A DNA stretch of 64,000 bases from Methyloceanibacter stevinii (GCF_001723355.1 NZ_LPWE01000002.1:1-64000); one strand, 5' to 3'; numbered from the stretch's first letter, positions 54,917 through 63,551 are shown. Numbers and translations are program-made. Notes: generated by a model not told the origin, from the letters alone.

Positions 54917-55918
54917 CTAGCTTTTGGCAGAGACGGAGACAGGCGAGCCCGGTGTGAGCCAGGCCTGGACCTTCTTGAGCTGCGCATCGATGCTCTCGTT
55001 GATCATCACGGCAACGCGCAACGCCTCCGACCCCGCATAGCCGTCCACGAACGGCTTCTTCCCGGTCCGTACGCAGTCCAGGAAGGAGGCGATCTCGTTG
55101 CCGAGGCTGTCTTCCTGCGGAATGTCCACCGTGTCCGTGGCGATAGCCGCGAGCCCTTCGGTCATGGGATCGCCGCACAGGCTGTAGCCGAAGATCTTCC
55201 GCTCACCCAGATCGCAGTTGAGATATTGGCTGTGCGAGAAGACGCGCAAGCGCCGCTCGGTCTTGTAGCTGATCCGGCTCGTGGTGACGTTCGCCACGCA
55301 GCCGGATTCGAAATTGATCCGCGCATTGGCGATGTCGACCTTACGGCCCATGACGCCGGTGCCGACCGCGTCGACACTCGAGACGGGCGAGCCGACCAGA
55401 CCGATGATCATGTCGATGTCGTGGATCATCAGATCGAGAATGACGTCCACGTCCACGCCGCGCGCCTTCCAGGGCGCAATCCGATAGCTCTCGAGATAAA
55501 GCGGGCGGTCGATCTTCTCAGAGATGACCCGGTAGGCGGCGGAGTAGCGTTCGATATGGCCGACCTGCAGCACGGTGCCGCGCTCCTCGGCCAGCTTCGT
55601 CAGAACCTGCGCCTGCTCGACCGTCTCGGTGATCGGCTTTTCGATATTGACGTGAAGCCCTGCATCGATCAGGTCGCGCGCCACGTCGAAATGGAACGGC
55701 GTGGGTACGGCCACGCTCACCGCATCGACCTTGTCGTAGATCTCGCGGTGGTCCGTCACCGCTTCGGCGCCGAACTCATCGGCCATCGCCTTGGCCCGAT
55801 CGGGGTTGGAATCGACGACGGCAACCAGCTTCGCATCGGGGTTCTTCGTGTAGTGATTTGCGTGGAACCGTCCGAAATACCCGGTGCCCACGACCGCCGT
55901 CCGAATCTGATCCGCCAT
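54917..55918 (-). CDS. Gfo/Idh/MocA oxidoreductase, candidate GnnA
   Basis: This is a 333-residue NAD-dependent sugar oxidoreductase: the Rossmann N-terminus (IRTAVVGTGYFGRFHANHYTKNPDAKLVAVVD), the catalytic-lysine motif HVNIEKPITETVEQA and the substrate-side HIERYSAAYRV, with DVILDLMIHDIDMIIGL. Proteins of this shape encoded next to lpxA/lpxB are often GnnA, which oxidises UDP-GlcNAc at C3 on the way to diamino-glucose lipid A. Its partner aminotransferase GnnB is not in the window, so this is a context guess; another UDP-sugar dehydrogenase is possible. ATG 55918 (MADQIRTAVVG) is chosen over a 102-residue longer open frame. Confidence 0.75.
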   Translation of the reverse strand: MADQIRTAVVGTGYFGRFHANHYTKNPDAKLVAVVDSNPDRAKAMADEFGAEAVTDHREIYDKVDAVSVAVPTPFHFDVARDLIDAGLHVNIEKPITETVEQAQVLTKLAEERGTVLQVGHIERYSAAYRVISEKIDRPLYLESYRIAPWKARGVDVDVILDLMIHDIDMIIGLVGSPVSSVDAVGTGVMGRKVDIANARINFESGCVANVTTSRISYKTERRLRVFSHSQYLNCDLGERKIFGYSLCGDPMTEGLAAIATDTVDIPQEDSLGNEIASFLDCVRTGKKPFVDGYAGSEALRVAVMINESIDAQLKKVQAWLTPGSPVSVSAKS

Positions 55919-56257
55919 TCCGATAATCCTCTCAACGCTGTCCCGCCTGCTTAAGCGGTGAATTGCCCTGCCGGGCCCCGAGTTGCTTTGCTTGCCCCTC
56001 TTCAAGAGGGTGTTCCTTGCCCGGCTTTTTGTCGCAAAATTGGCCCCATCGCCAGCCCCAAGGACGGGAATGGCGGGGAGGCTTGCGAAATTGGGGCGTG
56101 GAAAGATCGGGCGACTCCGGTTAAGTCCTTGGCGGCGCTTGGCGATAGACGCCGCTCGGCCGCGAGCAACGGTCTGCGCATGGGGGAGAACAGAATGCCG
56201 CACCACCCGATTTTCGATGCGCAACCGCGCCGCGGCTCGCTAGGAGGGCTCTAGGCC
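55919..56257. other. Gene-free region between the GnnA-like gene and the NamZ gene
   Basis: These 339 bases separate divergent genes. Open frames on both strands have no recognisable protein features. AGGAGGG at about 56240 is the ribosome-binding site of the downstream gene. I cannot place promoters reliably. Confidence 0.3.
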
Positions 56258-57415
56258 ATGCTGCTCGGTTCCGAACGCCTTCTCGCCTCAGGCCGGCTCA
56301 ATGGGCTGAAAGTCGGGATTCTCGCCAATCCCGCCTCGGTCGATCACGACTACCGCCACATCGTCGACCAGCTTGCAGCCTCGGATACGTTCGACCTTGC
56401 GGCGATCTTCGGTCCTCAGCACGGCTTCAACTCCGATCTGCAGGACAACATGATCGAGACGCCGCACGCGACCGACCCCAAGCGGGGCGTTCCGATCTTC
56501 TCGCTCTACAGCGAGACCCGCGAGCCGACCGAGGAGATGCTCGATCTTATCGATGTGCTCGTGATCGACCTGCAGGACGTGGGCGCGCGCATCTACACCT
56601 TCATCTACACGATGGCGAACTGCCTGCGCGCGGCCGCCAAGACGGGAACGCCCGTGATCGTGTGCGACCGACCCAACCCGATCGGCGGCGTTGCGGTGGC
56701 GGGGCCCATGCTGGAACCGGGCTACGAATCCTTCGTCGGTCAGTTTCCCATTCCCATGCGCCACGGCATGACCGTCGCCGAGCTCGCCAAGCTCTTCAAC
56801 GAACATTTCGAGATCGATGCGCCGCTCGAGACCGTGACCATGGAAGGCTGGTCCCGGACGGACTATTTCGACGACACGGATGTGCCGTGGATCATGCCCT
56901 CCCCCAACATGCCGACGCTGGAAACGGCGATCGTCTATCCCGGTACGGTGCTGTTCGAGGGCACGATGGTTTCGGAAGGGCGCGGAACCACGCGGCCCTT
57001 CGAGCTGATCGGTGCGCCCTACCTCGATGCCGAAGCGCTGGCGGCACGCATGAACGCGCACGGTCTCGGCGGTGTCTATTTCCGCCCTGTCGTTTTCGAG
57101 CCCACGTTCCAGAAACACGCCAAGACGCCCTGCGGCGGCTGCCAGATCCACGTCACGGAGCGCGAAGCCTTCGAGCCCGTGATCGCCGGCGCCGCGCTGA
57201 TCCGCGAGTGCTATGGACTAGCGCCAGAACAGTTCGCATGGCGCGAAGGGCCTTACGAGTACGAGCACGACAAAATGCCGATCGATATTTTGGCCGGCTC
57301 GCCGGAACTCCGGGAACAAGTCGAAGCGCAAGTCGCGGTCACGGACATTGCGGAGAGTTGGACGACAGGCGTCGCGGAATTCTCGGCGCTGCGACTTCCC
57401 TACCTGCTCTACTGA
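56258..57415 (+). CDS. Exo-beta-N-acetylmuramidase family protein (NamZ, DUF1343)
   Basis: This 385-residue protein belongs to DUF1343, which includes NamZ, an enzyme that removes terminal MurNAc from peptidoglycan fragments. The family blocks are evident: KVGILANPASVDHDYRHIVD, FGPQHGFNSDLQDNMIET, PIFSLYSETREPTEEMLDLIDVLVIDLQDVGARIYTFIYTM, VIVCDRPNPIGG, FPIPMRHGMTVAELA and WIMPSPNMPTLETAIVYPGTVLFEG. There is no signal peptide at the N-terminus, which suggests cytosolic recycling. An AGGAGGG ribosome-binding site precedes ATG 56258. It is convergent with the VWA gene cluster, 7 bases away. Confidence 0.9.
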   Translation: MLLGSERLLASGRLNGLKVGILANPASVDHDYRHIVDQLAASDTFDLAAIFGPQHGFNSDLQDNMIETPHATDPKRGVPIFSLYSETREPTEEMLDLIDVLVIDLQDVGARIYTFIYTMANCLRAAAKTGTPVIVCDRPNPIGGVAVAGPMLEPGYESFVGQFPIPMRHGMTVAELAKLFNEHFEIDAPLETVTMEGWSRTDYFDDTDVPWIMPSPNMPTLETAIVYPGTVLFEGTMVSEGRGTTRPFELIGAPYLDAEALAARMNAHGLGGVYFRPVVFEPTFQKHAKTPCGGCQIHVTEREAFEPVIAGAALIRECYGLAPEQFAWREGPYEYEHDKMPIDILAGSPELREQVEAQVAVTDIAESWTTGVAEFSALRLPYLLY

Positions 57416-57422
57416 GCCGGTT

Positions 57423-58144
57423 CTAACGAACCGTGCGCGAGTCCCGCATGGACATCATGGGGCAACCCAGCGTCTGCTCGAACGCTTTGACGAGGTCGTC
57501 CTCGCCATGGACGTCAGATAGGTTCCGCCTGTCTCTTCGGCGAGACACTTGGCGTCGAGATAACTCTGCGCACCGAGCCACGAGTCGGACTGCAACCGGA
57601 AGCCGATGACGTTCACGGTCAGATTGGGCGCCTCTGCGCCTAGTCGCTTGCCCAGCTCGCAAGGGTGCCCGTCGCACGTCTCCTGGCCATCCGTCAGGAC
57701 GACGATCACGCCGGGCTGGTTACGGTAGTCCAAGACCTCGGCGGCCTGTTCGATCGCCTGCGTCAGCGGTGTCTTGCCGGCAGGACGCAGGGCGTCGACG
57801 ATGCGCATGATCGGCGCCGCCGCCTGCGGTGTCGGACGGAGCTCCAGCTGCACGTTGCATTGATTGTATGCGCCGGCACCGTAGGTCACCAAACCGATCT
57901 TCCGGTTCAGCTGCGCCCGCGGCAAGACGCGCCGCAGCGCCTTGCGCACTTCGTCGATGCGCAACTGCACCACGGTCGAAAAGGGATCCAGATTTCCGGA
58001 CATGGACCCGGACGCGTCGAACACGATCATTGCGTCCTCGGTGCACGGCGTCAGCTGCTCGGCCGCACGGGCCGGCATCGCACCGGCGAGGACGCCTGAC
58101 AGCAGCAGCACGGCGCACGCGAGATAATCGAAAAGGCGTTTCAT
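57423..58144 (-). CDS. Secreted VWA-domain protein 1 (tandem paralog), one frameshift
   Basis: This is a signal-peptide-bearing (MKRLFDYLACAVLLLSGVLAGAMPARA) VWA domain protein of about 240 residues. The MIDAS metal site is DASGSM in TPCTEDAMIVFDASGSMSGNL, with the Thr of the second loop in AGKTPLTQAIEQAAEVLD and Asp in VVLTDGQETCDGHPCELG. Cysteine pairs suggest disulfides. Near 57514 one C is lost. The end continues in the other frame (VHGEDDLVKAFEQTLGCPMMSMRDSRTVR), with the stop at 57423, matching the paralogs. It is the last of three tandem copies. The function is unknown; VWA domains bind proteins through a metal ion. Confidence 0.83.
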
Positions 58145-58282
58145 ACGACAGCTCGCAACGTTTCCGATGGCAGACCCATGGCGAACCCAGGGGCCGGTCA
58201 CTTATCGCCGATTTTGCCCTAAGGGTGCAAACGCAGCCTGCGGAAGCGTGCTGCTCGAGGTCTGACGGATCGACGGCCGACA

Positions 58283-58965
58283 TCATGGGCAGCCGAGCGT
58301 TCTTTTCGACGCCTTGACGAGTTCTTCCTGGCTGTTCGTGGCGATATAGAGCCGCCCGTTTCCTTGGCCAAACATTGCACGTCGAGTGCGCTCTGGGCCG
58401 CCGTCCAGAAGGCTGTCATGCGGAAGCCGATAACGTGCACCGTCAGCCGCGCGCCCTCGTTCTTGAGCTTCTTGCCAAGGTCGCAAGGCGCGCCGCCACA
58501 GGTCTCCTCACCGTCGGTCAGAACCACGATGATTCCGGGCTTGGCTTTGTAGTCGAGCACGTCGGCCGCTTGCTCGACCGCCTCGGTCATGGGCGTCTTG
58601 CCAGCCGGGTTGAGACTATCGACCGTGTCCAGAATGGGCTGGGCGGCGTCGGCAGTCGGCTTCAAGTCGAGATTCACGTTGCATTGCTGATAGGGGCCGG
58701 GACCGTAGGTGATGAGCCCGATCTTCCGAAAATGGGTGACGCGCGGAAGCGCCTGGGCCAAAGCTTTCCGCACCTCGTCGATGCGCCGGATCTTCGCGCC
58801 GATACCCTCGGCAAGACTGCCCGCCATCGAACCAGATGCGTCAAAGACGATCATGGCGTCTTCGGTGCAGGGTACCACCTCGTCGGCGGCACGCCCCTCG
58901 AGCGGCAACAGGCAGACCGCCATGAGAACAAGGCAGCAGCGCCCGATAAAACCCATCCCAGTCAT
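58283..58965 (-). CDS. Secreted VWA-domain protein 2 (tandem paralog), one frameshift
   Basis: The second paralog has the same plan: a signal peptide (IGRCCLVLMAVCLLPLEGRA), VPCTEDAMIVFDASGSMAGSL, NPAGKTPMTEAVEQAADVLDY, VVLTDGEETCGGAPCDLGKKL and the DVQCLAKETGG segment. A one-base loss near 58355 breaks the frame. The true continuation, RLYIATNSQEELVKASKRTLGCP, stops at 58283. The other paralogs run on past GCP by a few residues, so a further lost C could hide the natural end. ATG 58965 has GAGGGAA just upstream. Similarity to the two neighbours shows recent gene duplication. Confidence 0.82.
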
Positions 58966-59004
58966 GAAATTCCCTCGCCCAGAAACTCGCGAGCCCGTGG
59001 CTGT

Positions 59005-59778
59005 CTATGGACCGACAGCGAACCCGGAAGACTTATCGGCCAAAAAGCGGCGCGAGTCCAAGGCCGACATCATCTCCAAGCCCGACATGATGGGGCAGCC
59101 GAGGGTTTGCTGGAAGGCTTTGACGAGGTCTTCCTCGTTCTGCGCCGAGATGTAGAGACCTCCGGTCTCCTTCGCGAGGCATTTGACGTCCAATACGCTC
59201 GTCTCGCCGGTCCAGGTGAAGTTCTTCATTTGGAAGCCGATGACGTGCACGGTGAGATTGCTGCTGGTCGCCGTGAGCTTCTTTCCCAAGGCGCAAGGAT
59301 CGCGGTTGCACGTCTCCTCGCCATCCGTGAGAAGCACCACGACACCGGGCTTCCTCCGATGATCGAGTACGTCGGCCGCCTGCTCCACGGCTTCGGTCAA
59401 GGGCGTCTTGCCGGCCGGGTTCAGTCCTGAGACCACAGTCATGATGGGCTCGGCGGCATCGGCGATCGGCTTCAGGTCGAGGTGGACATTGCACTGCCGG
59501 TAGGGTCCCGGACCGTAGGTGATCAGGCCCACTTTGCGATATTGGGTGATGCTCGGCAGAACGCGCGAGAGCGCGCGGCGCACTTCGAAGATGCGCGGCT
59601 TCTCGGTCATGATGCCCTGACCGAGATTCCCCGCCATCGAGCCCGAGGCGTCGAAGACGATCATCGCATCTTCCGTGCACGGAGTTTTTTGGTCCTGCGC
59701 CGCGCCGGGATCCGTGGGCGCGGCAATCAGAACCGCAAGAAAGAGACTTGCGAGGAGGGTTCTACGCTGCAACTGCAC
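59005..59778 (-). CDS. Secreted VWA-domain protein 3 (tandem paralog)
   Basis: This is the intact member of the set, 257 residues: a signal peptide (MQLQRRTLLASLFLAVLIAAP), then TPCTEDAMIVFDASGSMAGNL, KVGLITYGPGPYRQCNVHLDLKP, NPAGKTPLTEAVEQAADVLDH, VVLLTDGEETCNRDPCALGKKL, LDVKCLAKETGGLYISAQNEEDLVKAFQQTLGCP and a 25-residue tail ending FAVGP. It serves as the reference for reading the two damaged copies. The MIDAS motif is complete. No partner enzyme is evident. An HdeD-like membrane protein gene lies 80 bases upstream on the same strand, so the four genes may form one transcript. Confidence 0.88.
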   Translation of the reverse strand: MQLQRRTLLASLFLAVLIAAPTDPGAAQDQKTPCTEDAMIVFDASGSMAGNLGQGIMTEKPRIFEVRRALSRVLPSITQYRKVGLITYGPGPYRQCNVHLDLKPIADAAEPIMTVVSGLNPAGKTPLTEAVEQAADVLDHRRKPGVVVLLTDGEETCNRDPCALGKKLTATSSNLTVHVIGFQMKNFTWTGETSVLDVKCLAKETGGLYISAQNEEDLVKAFQQTLGCPIMSGLEMMSALDSRRFLADKSSGFAVGP

Positions 59779-59858
59779 TCTGACACCCTCCTCCCCGCAA
59801 GAAGCTTCTCATTCCGCCCTATGGGCGGCCGCGAGAAGGCGCCCGATCAGGAGACGCG

Positions 59859-60392
59859 CTATTCGCGGATATTGAAGGCGTATACGATCAGGATCACGCC
59901 CTGGATCAGTAGGAGCGCTCCGAAAACGATCGGAACGGCCACGGCCGCGGGGATTGGCGCACCGAGCAGGATAACGCCAATGATCAAATTCACCACGCCG
60001 AATATGAAGGAGCCGATCCCGCCGCCGGTAAACGACCCGATGATCCCGATGACACCGATCACGACGCCGAGGATGCCGAGCCACAGGACGATGGCCGTCG
60101 GCAAGATGATCGCGGAGAAGAGCGGGTGCCTGAGGACGATGATACCGGCCAGAATGCCCAAGACGCCGATGATGAGAGACCAGTACCAAGGCACGGTGTC
60201 GTCCACGAACACGCGCACCAGCTCAAGCACACCGATGAACAACCAATACAGACCAAGGAAGATCACAAGAGCGACCAGCGTTTCCGCGGGCCGGGTAATC
60301 AGCAAGAACCCGAACAGGATCGATGCGATCCCTTCGAGCAAGAACACCCACCAGATATCGGACTGACTCTTTGAGGCGGTCATACCAGCCAT
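59859..60392 (-). CDS. HdeD-family (DUF308) membrane protein
   Basis: The protein is about 177 residues with six short membrane helices arranged as pairs: FLLEGIASILFGFLLITRPAETLVALVIFLGLYWLFIGVLELV, WSLIIGVLGILAGIIVLRHPLFSAIILPTAIVLWLGILGVVIGVIGII and GSFIFGVVNLIIGVILLGAPIPAAVAVPIVFGALLLIQGVILIV. This is the HdeD/DUF308 pattern, linked to acid or stress resistance in some bacteria. Three ATGs occur in the first six codons. AGGGAGGAA abuts the first (60398) and sits 8 bases before the second (60392), so I prefer the second. It heads the VWA gene series. Confidence 0.88.
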   Translation of the reverse strand: MAGMTASKSQSDIWWVFLLEGIASILFGFLLITRPAETLVALVIFLGLYWLFIGVLELVRVFVDDTVPWYWSLIIGVLGILAGIIVLRHPLFSAIILPTAIVLWLGILGVVIGVIGIIGSFTGGGIGSFIFGVVNLIIGVILLGAPIPAAVAVPIVFGALLLIQGVILIVYAFNIRE

Positions 60393-60615
60393 CTTCATTT
60401 CCTCCCTGAAGACATGTTGTTGCCGCAGGCCCCCGCCCGCGGAAAGTGCATAGAATTATAGCAACTCAGCCGTGTCGACGCCGGACGATAAGTGAATCCC
60501 CTTGAATTCCACCGCTTTATTCGCCTCCCGCACCCGGTGGTGAAGGCTGATATGTTCCACTATCTAAGAGAAGTGATTCTCTAGCGGCCGCCTTCGATCA
60601 CGGGCCGGCCCGGGA

Positions 60616-61452
60616 GTGCCTTATGATCAAGCCCATCGTCCGCGTCCCTGCTCGATCTGGCGCTCGGATTCCGCCTCGCAAACGATGACCGCCGGCACGC
60701 GCGCGATCCCCGAAGAGACCGCGATCGCCTTTACGTTCAATACGGCGTCCTACGCGGTGATGATGGCGACCCCTCAGGATCTCGAAGACTTTGCGGTCGG
60801 CTTTGCCCTCACCGAAGGGATCGTGACGTCGCCGGACGCCATCGACACGGTCGAGATCATCGAGGACGACACCGGTATCGAGCTGCGTGTGTGGCTGAAA
60901 GCGAAGGACGCGGCCGAGTTCTTGGGGCGCCGCCGCAAGATCGCGGGTCCCACGGGCTGCGGTCTTTGTGGCGTCGAGAGCCTGAACGAAGCCATGCGGC
61001 CCCCTCCCGAGGTGGGCCAGGGTCAGGTGCTGACACCGAACGAGATCATGACGGCCGTGGCATCGCTTGCCACCCATCAGGAGATCAATCGCGAGACGCG
61101 CGCGGTCCACGCCGCGGGCTTTTGGGAGCCGGCACGCGGCCTCGTTGCCGTGCGCGAGGACGTAGGTCGTCACAATGCACTCGATAAGCTTGCCGGCGCC
61201 TGCGTGCGCAACGGCGGCAACGCGGCCCAAGGCATCGTCGTTCTGACGAGCCGGGTCTCCATCGAGATGATTCAGAAATCGGCCATGATCGGTGCGCCCC
61301 TTGTCGTTGCCGTGTCGGCGCCGACGGCCCTTGCCGTGCGCATGGCGGAGGCGTGCGGCATGACATTGGCCGCCGTCGCCCGGAAAGACGGGTTCGAAGT
61401 CTTCACCCACCCGCACCGCATCGCCGGTGCCTCGAAAAGCGACGTGGCCTAA
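60616..61452 (+). CDS. fdhD: Formate dehydrogenase accessory sulfurtransferase FdhD
   Basis: This protein delivers sulfur from a cysteine desulfurase to the molybdenum cofactor of formate dehydrogenase. It has TRAIPEETAIAFTFNTASYAVMMATPQDLEDFAVGFALTEGIV, the catalytic Cys pair in GPTGCGLCGVESL, VREDVGRHNALDKLAGA, RVSIEMIQKSAMIGAPLVVAVSAPTALAVRMAEACGMTLA and a final ARKDGFEVFTHPHRI. The N-terminus is probably disturbed. The frame starts at GTG 60616, but ATG 60623 (MIKPIVRVPARS, GGGAG upstream) reads into the conserved part if one base near 60655 is restored. No formate dehydrogenase structural gene is in the window. The convergent mobA also serves molybdenum cofactor biosynthesis. Confidence 0.93.
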   Translation: MPYDQAHRPRPCSIWRSDSASQTMTAGTRAIPEETAIAFTFNTASYAVMMATPQDLEDFAVGFALTEGIVTSPDAIDTVEIIEDDTGIELRVWLKAKDAAEFLGRRRKIAGPTGCGLCGVESLNEAMRPPPEVGQGQVLTPNEIMTAVASLATHQEINRETRAVHAAGFWEPARGLVAVREDVGRHNALDKLAGACVRNGGNAAQGIVVLTSRVSIEMIQKSAMIGAPLVVAVSAPTALAVRMAEACGMTLAAVARKDGFEVFTHPHRIAGASKSDVA

Positions 61453-61472
61453 CAGGCGCGGCCCCCTGATTC

Positions 61473-62091
61473 CTAGGCACGCGCCGCCAAATCACGGGCG
61501 TAGTCGAGATCCTCCGACGTATTGATATTGAAGAACGGATCGACCTCGCTCCCGGCAATCGAGACAGGCGCGAAGGAAACTTCAGCGGCGCCTTCCTCCC
61601 GGACGAATTGGCTTGCCCTGCGCTCCCCGCGCGCCAAGGCGTCCGCAAGAGCATCCGCTATCCCCACGGGCCAGAGCCCGACAACGGGATGAAGCCCCAC
61701 AGCCGAAACAGCGACCGCCATCGCGGCCGTGCCCTTCCCGTCCGCGAGGCGCGTCACAAGGTCCGCCGGGATGAAGGGCGTATCGCCGGGCACGGTCACG
61801 GCGAAAGCAACACCGGGACATTCGGCCCGCACCCAGGACAGCCCGGCCTCGATGCCGGCGAGCGGCCCGTGAAATCCCTCGAGCGTATCCGGTACGACAG
61901 GTAAGCCGAAGGCGGCGAAGCGGCCGGGGTCGCCGTTTGCGCTCAGGACCAGGGGCCCGACTTGCGGGGCAAGACGGTCGACGACCTCCGCCAGGACAGG
62001 CCTGTCAGACAGTGGAAGTAGGCTCTTGTCGCCGCCGCCCATGCGTCGCGACTGCCCTCCCGCGAAGGATGATTCCGGCGATCTCTTTCAT
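61473..62091 (-). CDS. mobA: Molybdenum cofactor guanylyltransferase, frameshift near the start
   Basis: MobA adds GMP to molybdopterin-Mo to make the bis-MGD cofactor of enzymes such as formate dehydrogenase. The consensus LAGGQSRRMGGGDKSLLPL lies across a break: MKEIAGII reads from ATG 62091 and LAGGQSRRMGGGDK in the next frame, with one extra T near 62065. Downstream are PLVLSANGDPGRF, VVPDTLEGFHGPLAGIEAGLSW, FAVTVPGDTPFIPADLVTRLA and PFFNINTSEDLDYARDL. The uninterrupted frame alone starts at ATG 62042, after the glycine-rich loop, and would be inactive. It is convergent with fdhD, 20 bases apart. Confidence 0.9.
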
Positions 62092-62257
62092 CCGGGGACT
62101 TTAGAGCGGCAGAGGGGGCGCCGTCACCGTCCGCTTCGTTGCGCCGGTCGGAAGCAACATTAAGCAATAGACCCGCCGATTGTTGTCCCAGGCAGGGCGA
62201 AGCTCTGCCACAATGCAGCCCTATAGGGCGGACCGGGGGACCTTAAGGAGCTGCGTC

Positions 62258-62812
62258 ATGAAATTCCTGACTACGAGTCTGTTTGCTGCCTTCCTCGCGT
62301 TTGGCCCATCCTTGTCCGCGTCGTCGCCCGCAGAGGCGGCCTCGGGCCAGGAGATCGAGGACGACGTCAACGACACGCTGCATCGCTTCGTCGATCGGAT
62401 CGGCGGGGCCAAGCCGCTTGCCAACAAGGCCGTGGGCATTCTGGTGTTCCCGTCGGTCGTCAAGGCCGGCTTCGGCATTGGCGGCGAATACGGCGAAGGC
62501 ATGCTGATCGTCGATCAGCAGCCGGCCGGCTACTACAATCTGGTCGGAGCGTCGTTCGGCTTTCAGCTCGGCGTGCAGGAACGCTCGGTCATCATCATGT
62601 TCATGACCCAGGATGCGCTCGATCAGTTCTACAGCCTCTCAGGCTTCAAGATCGGCGTGGATGCCTCGGTGGCGATCATCACGTTGGGCGCCGGCGGATC
62701 CATCGACACCGACAAGATCACGCAGCCCGTCATCGGTTTCGTGCTCGATCCGAAGGGCCTCATGTACAACCTGACGCTCGAAGGCTCGAAGATCACCAAG
62801 ATCGACCGTTAA
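62258..62812 (+). CDS. Secreted YSC84/SYLF-domain protein
   Basis: A signal peptide (MKFLTTSLFAAFLAFGPSLSASSPAEA) precedes a 155-residue SYLF (YSC84) domain, known in other organisms for lipid binding: KAVGILVFPSVVKAGFGIGGEYGEGMLIV, GYYNLVGASFGFQLGVQERSVIIMFMTQDALDQF and GVDASVAIITLGAGGSIDTDKITQPVIGFVLDPKGLMYNLTLEGSKITKI. The protein is probably periplasmic; its function in bacteria is unclear. AAGGAG lies 8 bases before ATG 62258. No frame break is seen. Confidence 0.9.
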   Translation: MKFLTTSLFAAFLAFGPSLSASSPAEAASGQEIEDDVNDTLHRFVDRIGGAKPLANKAVGILVFPSVVKAGFGIGGEYGEGMLIVDQQPAGYYNLVGASFGFQLGVQERSVIIMFMTQDALDQFYSLSGFKIGVDASVAIITLGAGGSIDTDKITQPVIGFVLDPKGLMYNLTLEGSKITKIDR

Positions 62813-62936
62813 GCCCGCGCGACAGCTGGTACGTTCTAGCGCACGCATGCAATTGTCTTGTCACAAGCGGACCCTACACACGTAGGATGCTGTCACAACG
62901 CGCTTGCAGACTTCAAAAACGTTACGGGAGGAATTG

Positions 62937-63260
62937 ATGGCTGACACAGATTGGAGCGAAGACGTCAAAAAATACGTGCCGGATGCCGACGACAACGCAA
63001 TCGCCGGGATCGTTCGTCACTGCGGCATTGCGCTGCAAAGCCGGGACGCATCGCTCGTCTCTTTCACCGACAAGTCGGAGCTCGAGCGCGTGCGCGAGAA
63101 GTTCCTGAAGAAGAAGCTCGGCCTTACCATGTCGGACGCGGAGCTCGATGGCGCCATTGCGACGGTCGGCGACAAGCTGAAGGACGTCCGCAACAAGAAC
63201 CGGGTGACAGTCTGCTACCTGCTGGCCGACCACTTCGGAAAGCTCTCCGACTTCGCCTAG
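62937..63260 (+). CDS. DUF2853-family protein
   Basis: This is a 107-residue soluble, mostly helical protein: DWSEDVKKYVPDADDNAIAGIVRHCGIALQSRDASLVSF, KSELERVREKFLKKKLGL and VCYLLADHFGKLSDF. This matches DUF2853, a small family of unknown function. GGGAGGAATTG directly precedes ATG 62937. The upstream gap (62813-62936) contains a short inverted repeat, CCTAC/GTAGG, around 62873-62886, and nothing else recognisable. Confidence 0.85.
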   Translation: MADTDWSEDVKKYVPDADDNAIAGIVRHCGIALQSRDASLVSFTDKSELERVREKFLKKKLGLTMSDAELDGAIATVGDKLKDVRNKNRVTVCYLLADHFGKLSDFA

Positions 63261-63386
63261 CACCGCACCTCGTTCGGACCACCCGCACCGGAATATATCT
63301 GGATAGAGACAGCCCCATGGTCCCGGAGCAGCAATGCTCCGGCGACTTGGCCCTGCGCTATGCGCCAAGCGCAACGGCCCTTGTTG

Positions 63387-63551
63387 CTAGCGGGGGGGCT
63401 CGGCGTTCGGATTCTGTTGAGGTTTCGCGGCCGCGTCCTGCTCCGCGCTCAGCGGCCCCAATTGGAAGGCCGACATCGGCACCTCGACCGCGCAGCCCGC
63501 AACAGACAACGAGACAAGAGTAGCGGTGGCGAATAGGGCAATCTGTTTCAT
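63387..63551 (-). CDS. Small lipoprotein (54 residues)
   Basis: A short frame from ATG 63551 encodes MKQIALFATATLVSLSVAGC, a complete lipoprotein signal with lipobox LSVAGC (Cys20), followed by a 34-residue polar tail containing SAFQLGPLSAEQDAAAKPQQNPN. It looks like one of the entericidin-sized lipoproteins. No ribosome-binding site stands out. The neighbouring intervals 63261-63386 and 63552-63698 show nothing further. Confidence 0.55.
   Translation of the reverse strand: MKQIALFATATLVSLSVAGCAVEVPMSAFQLGPLSAEQDAAAKPQQNPNAEPPR

Noticed and set aside
55958-56254. Plus-strand frames between the GnnA-like and NamZ genes
   Set aside because: Basic, low-complexity translations without motifs or convincing ribosome-binding sites, in a region that must hold two divergent promoters.
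607-62091. Reading the frameshifted genes as true pseudogenes
   Set aside because: The breaks hit housekeeping genes, lie mostly in base runs, often cancel, and the rest of each gene shows no decay. Assembly error explains this better.
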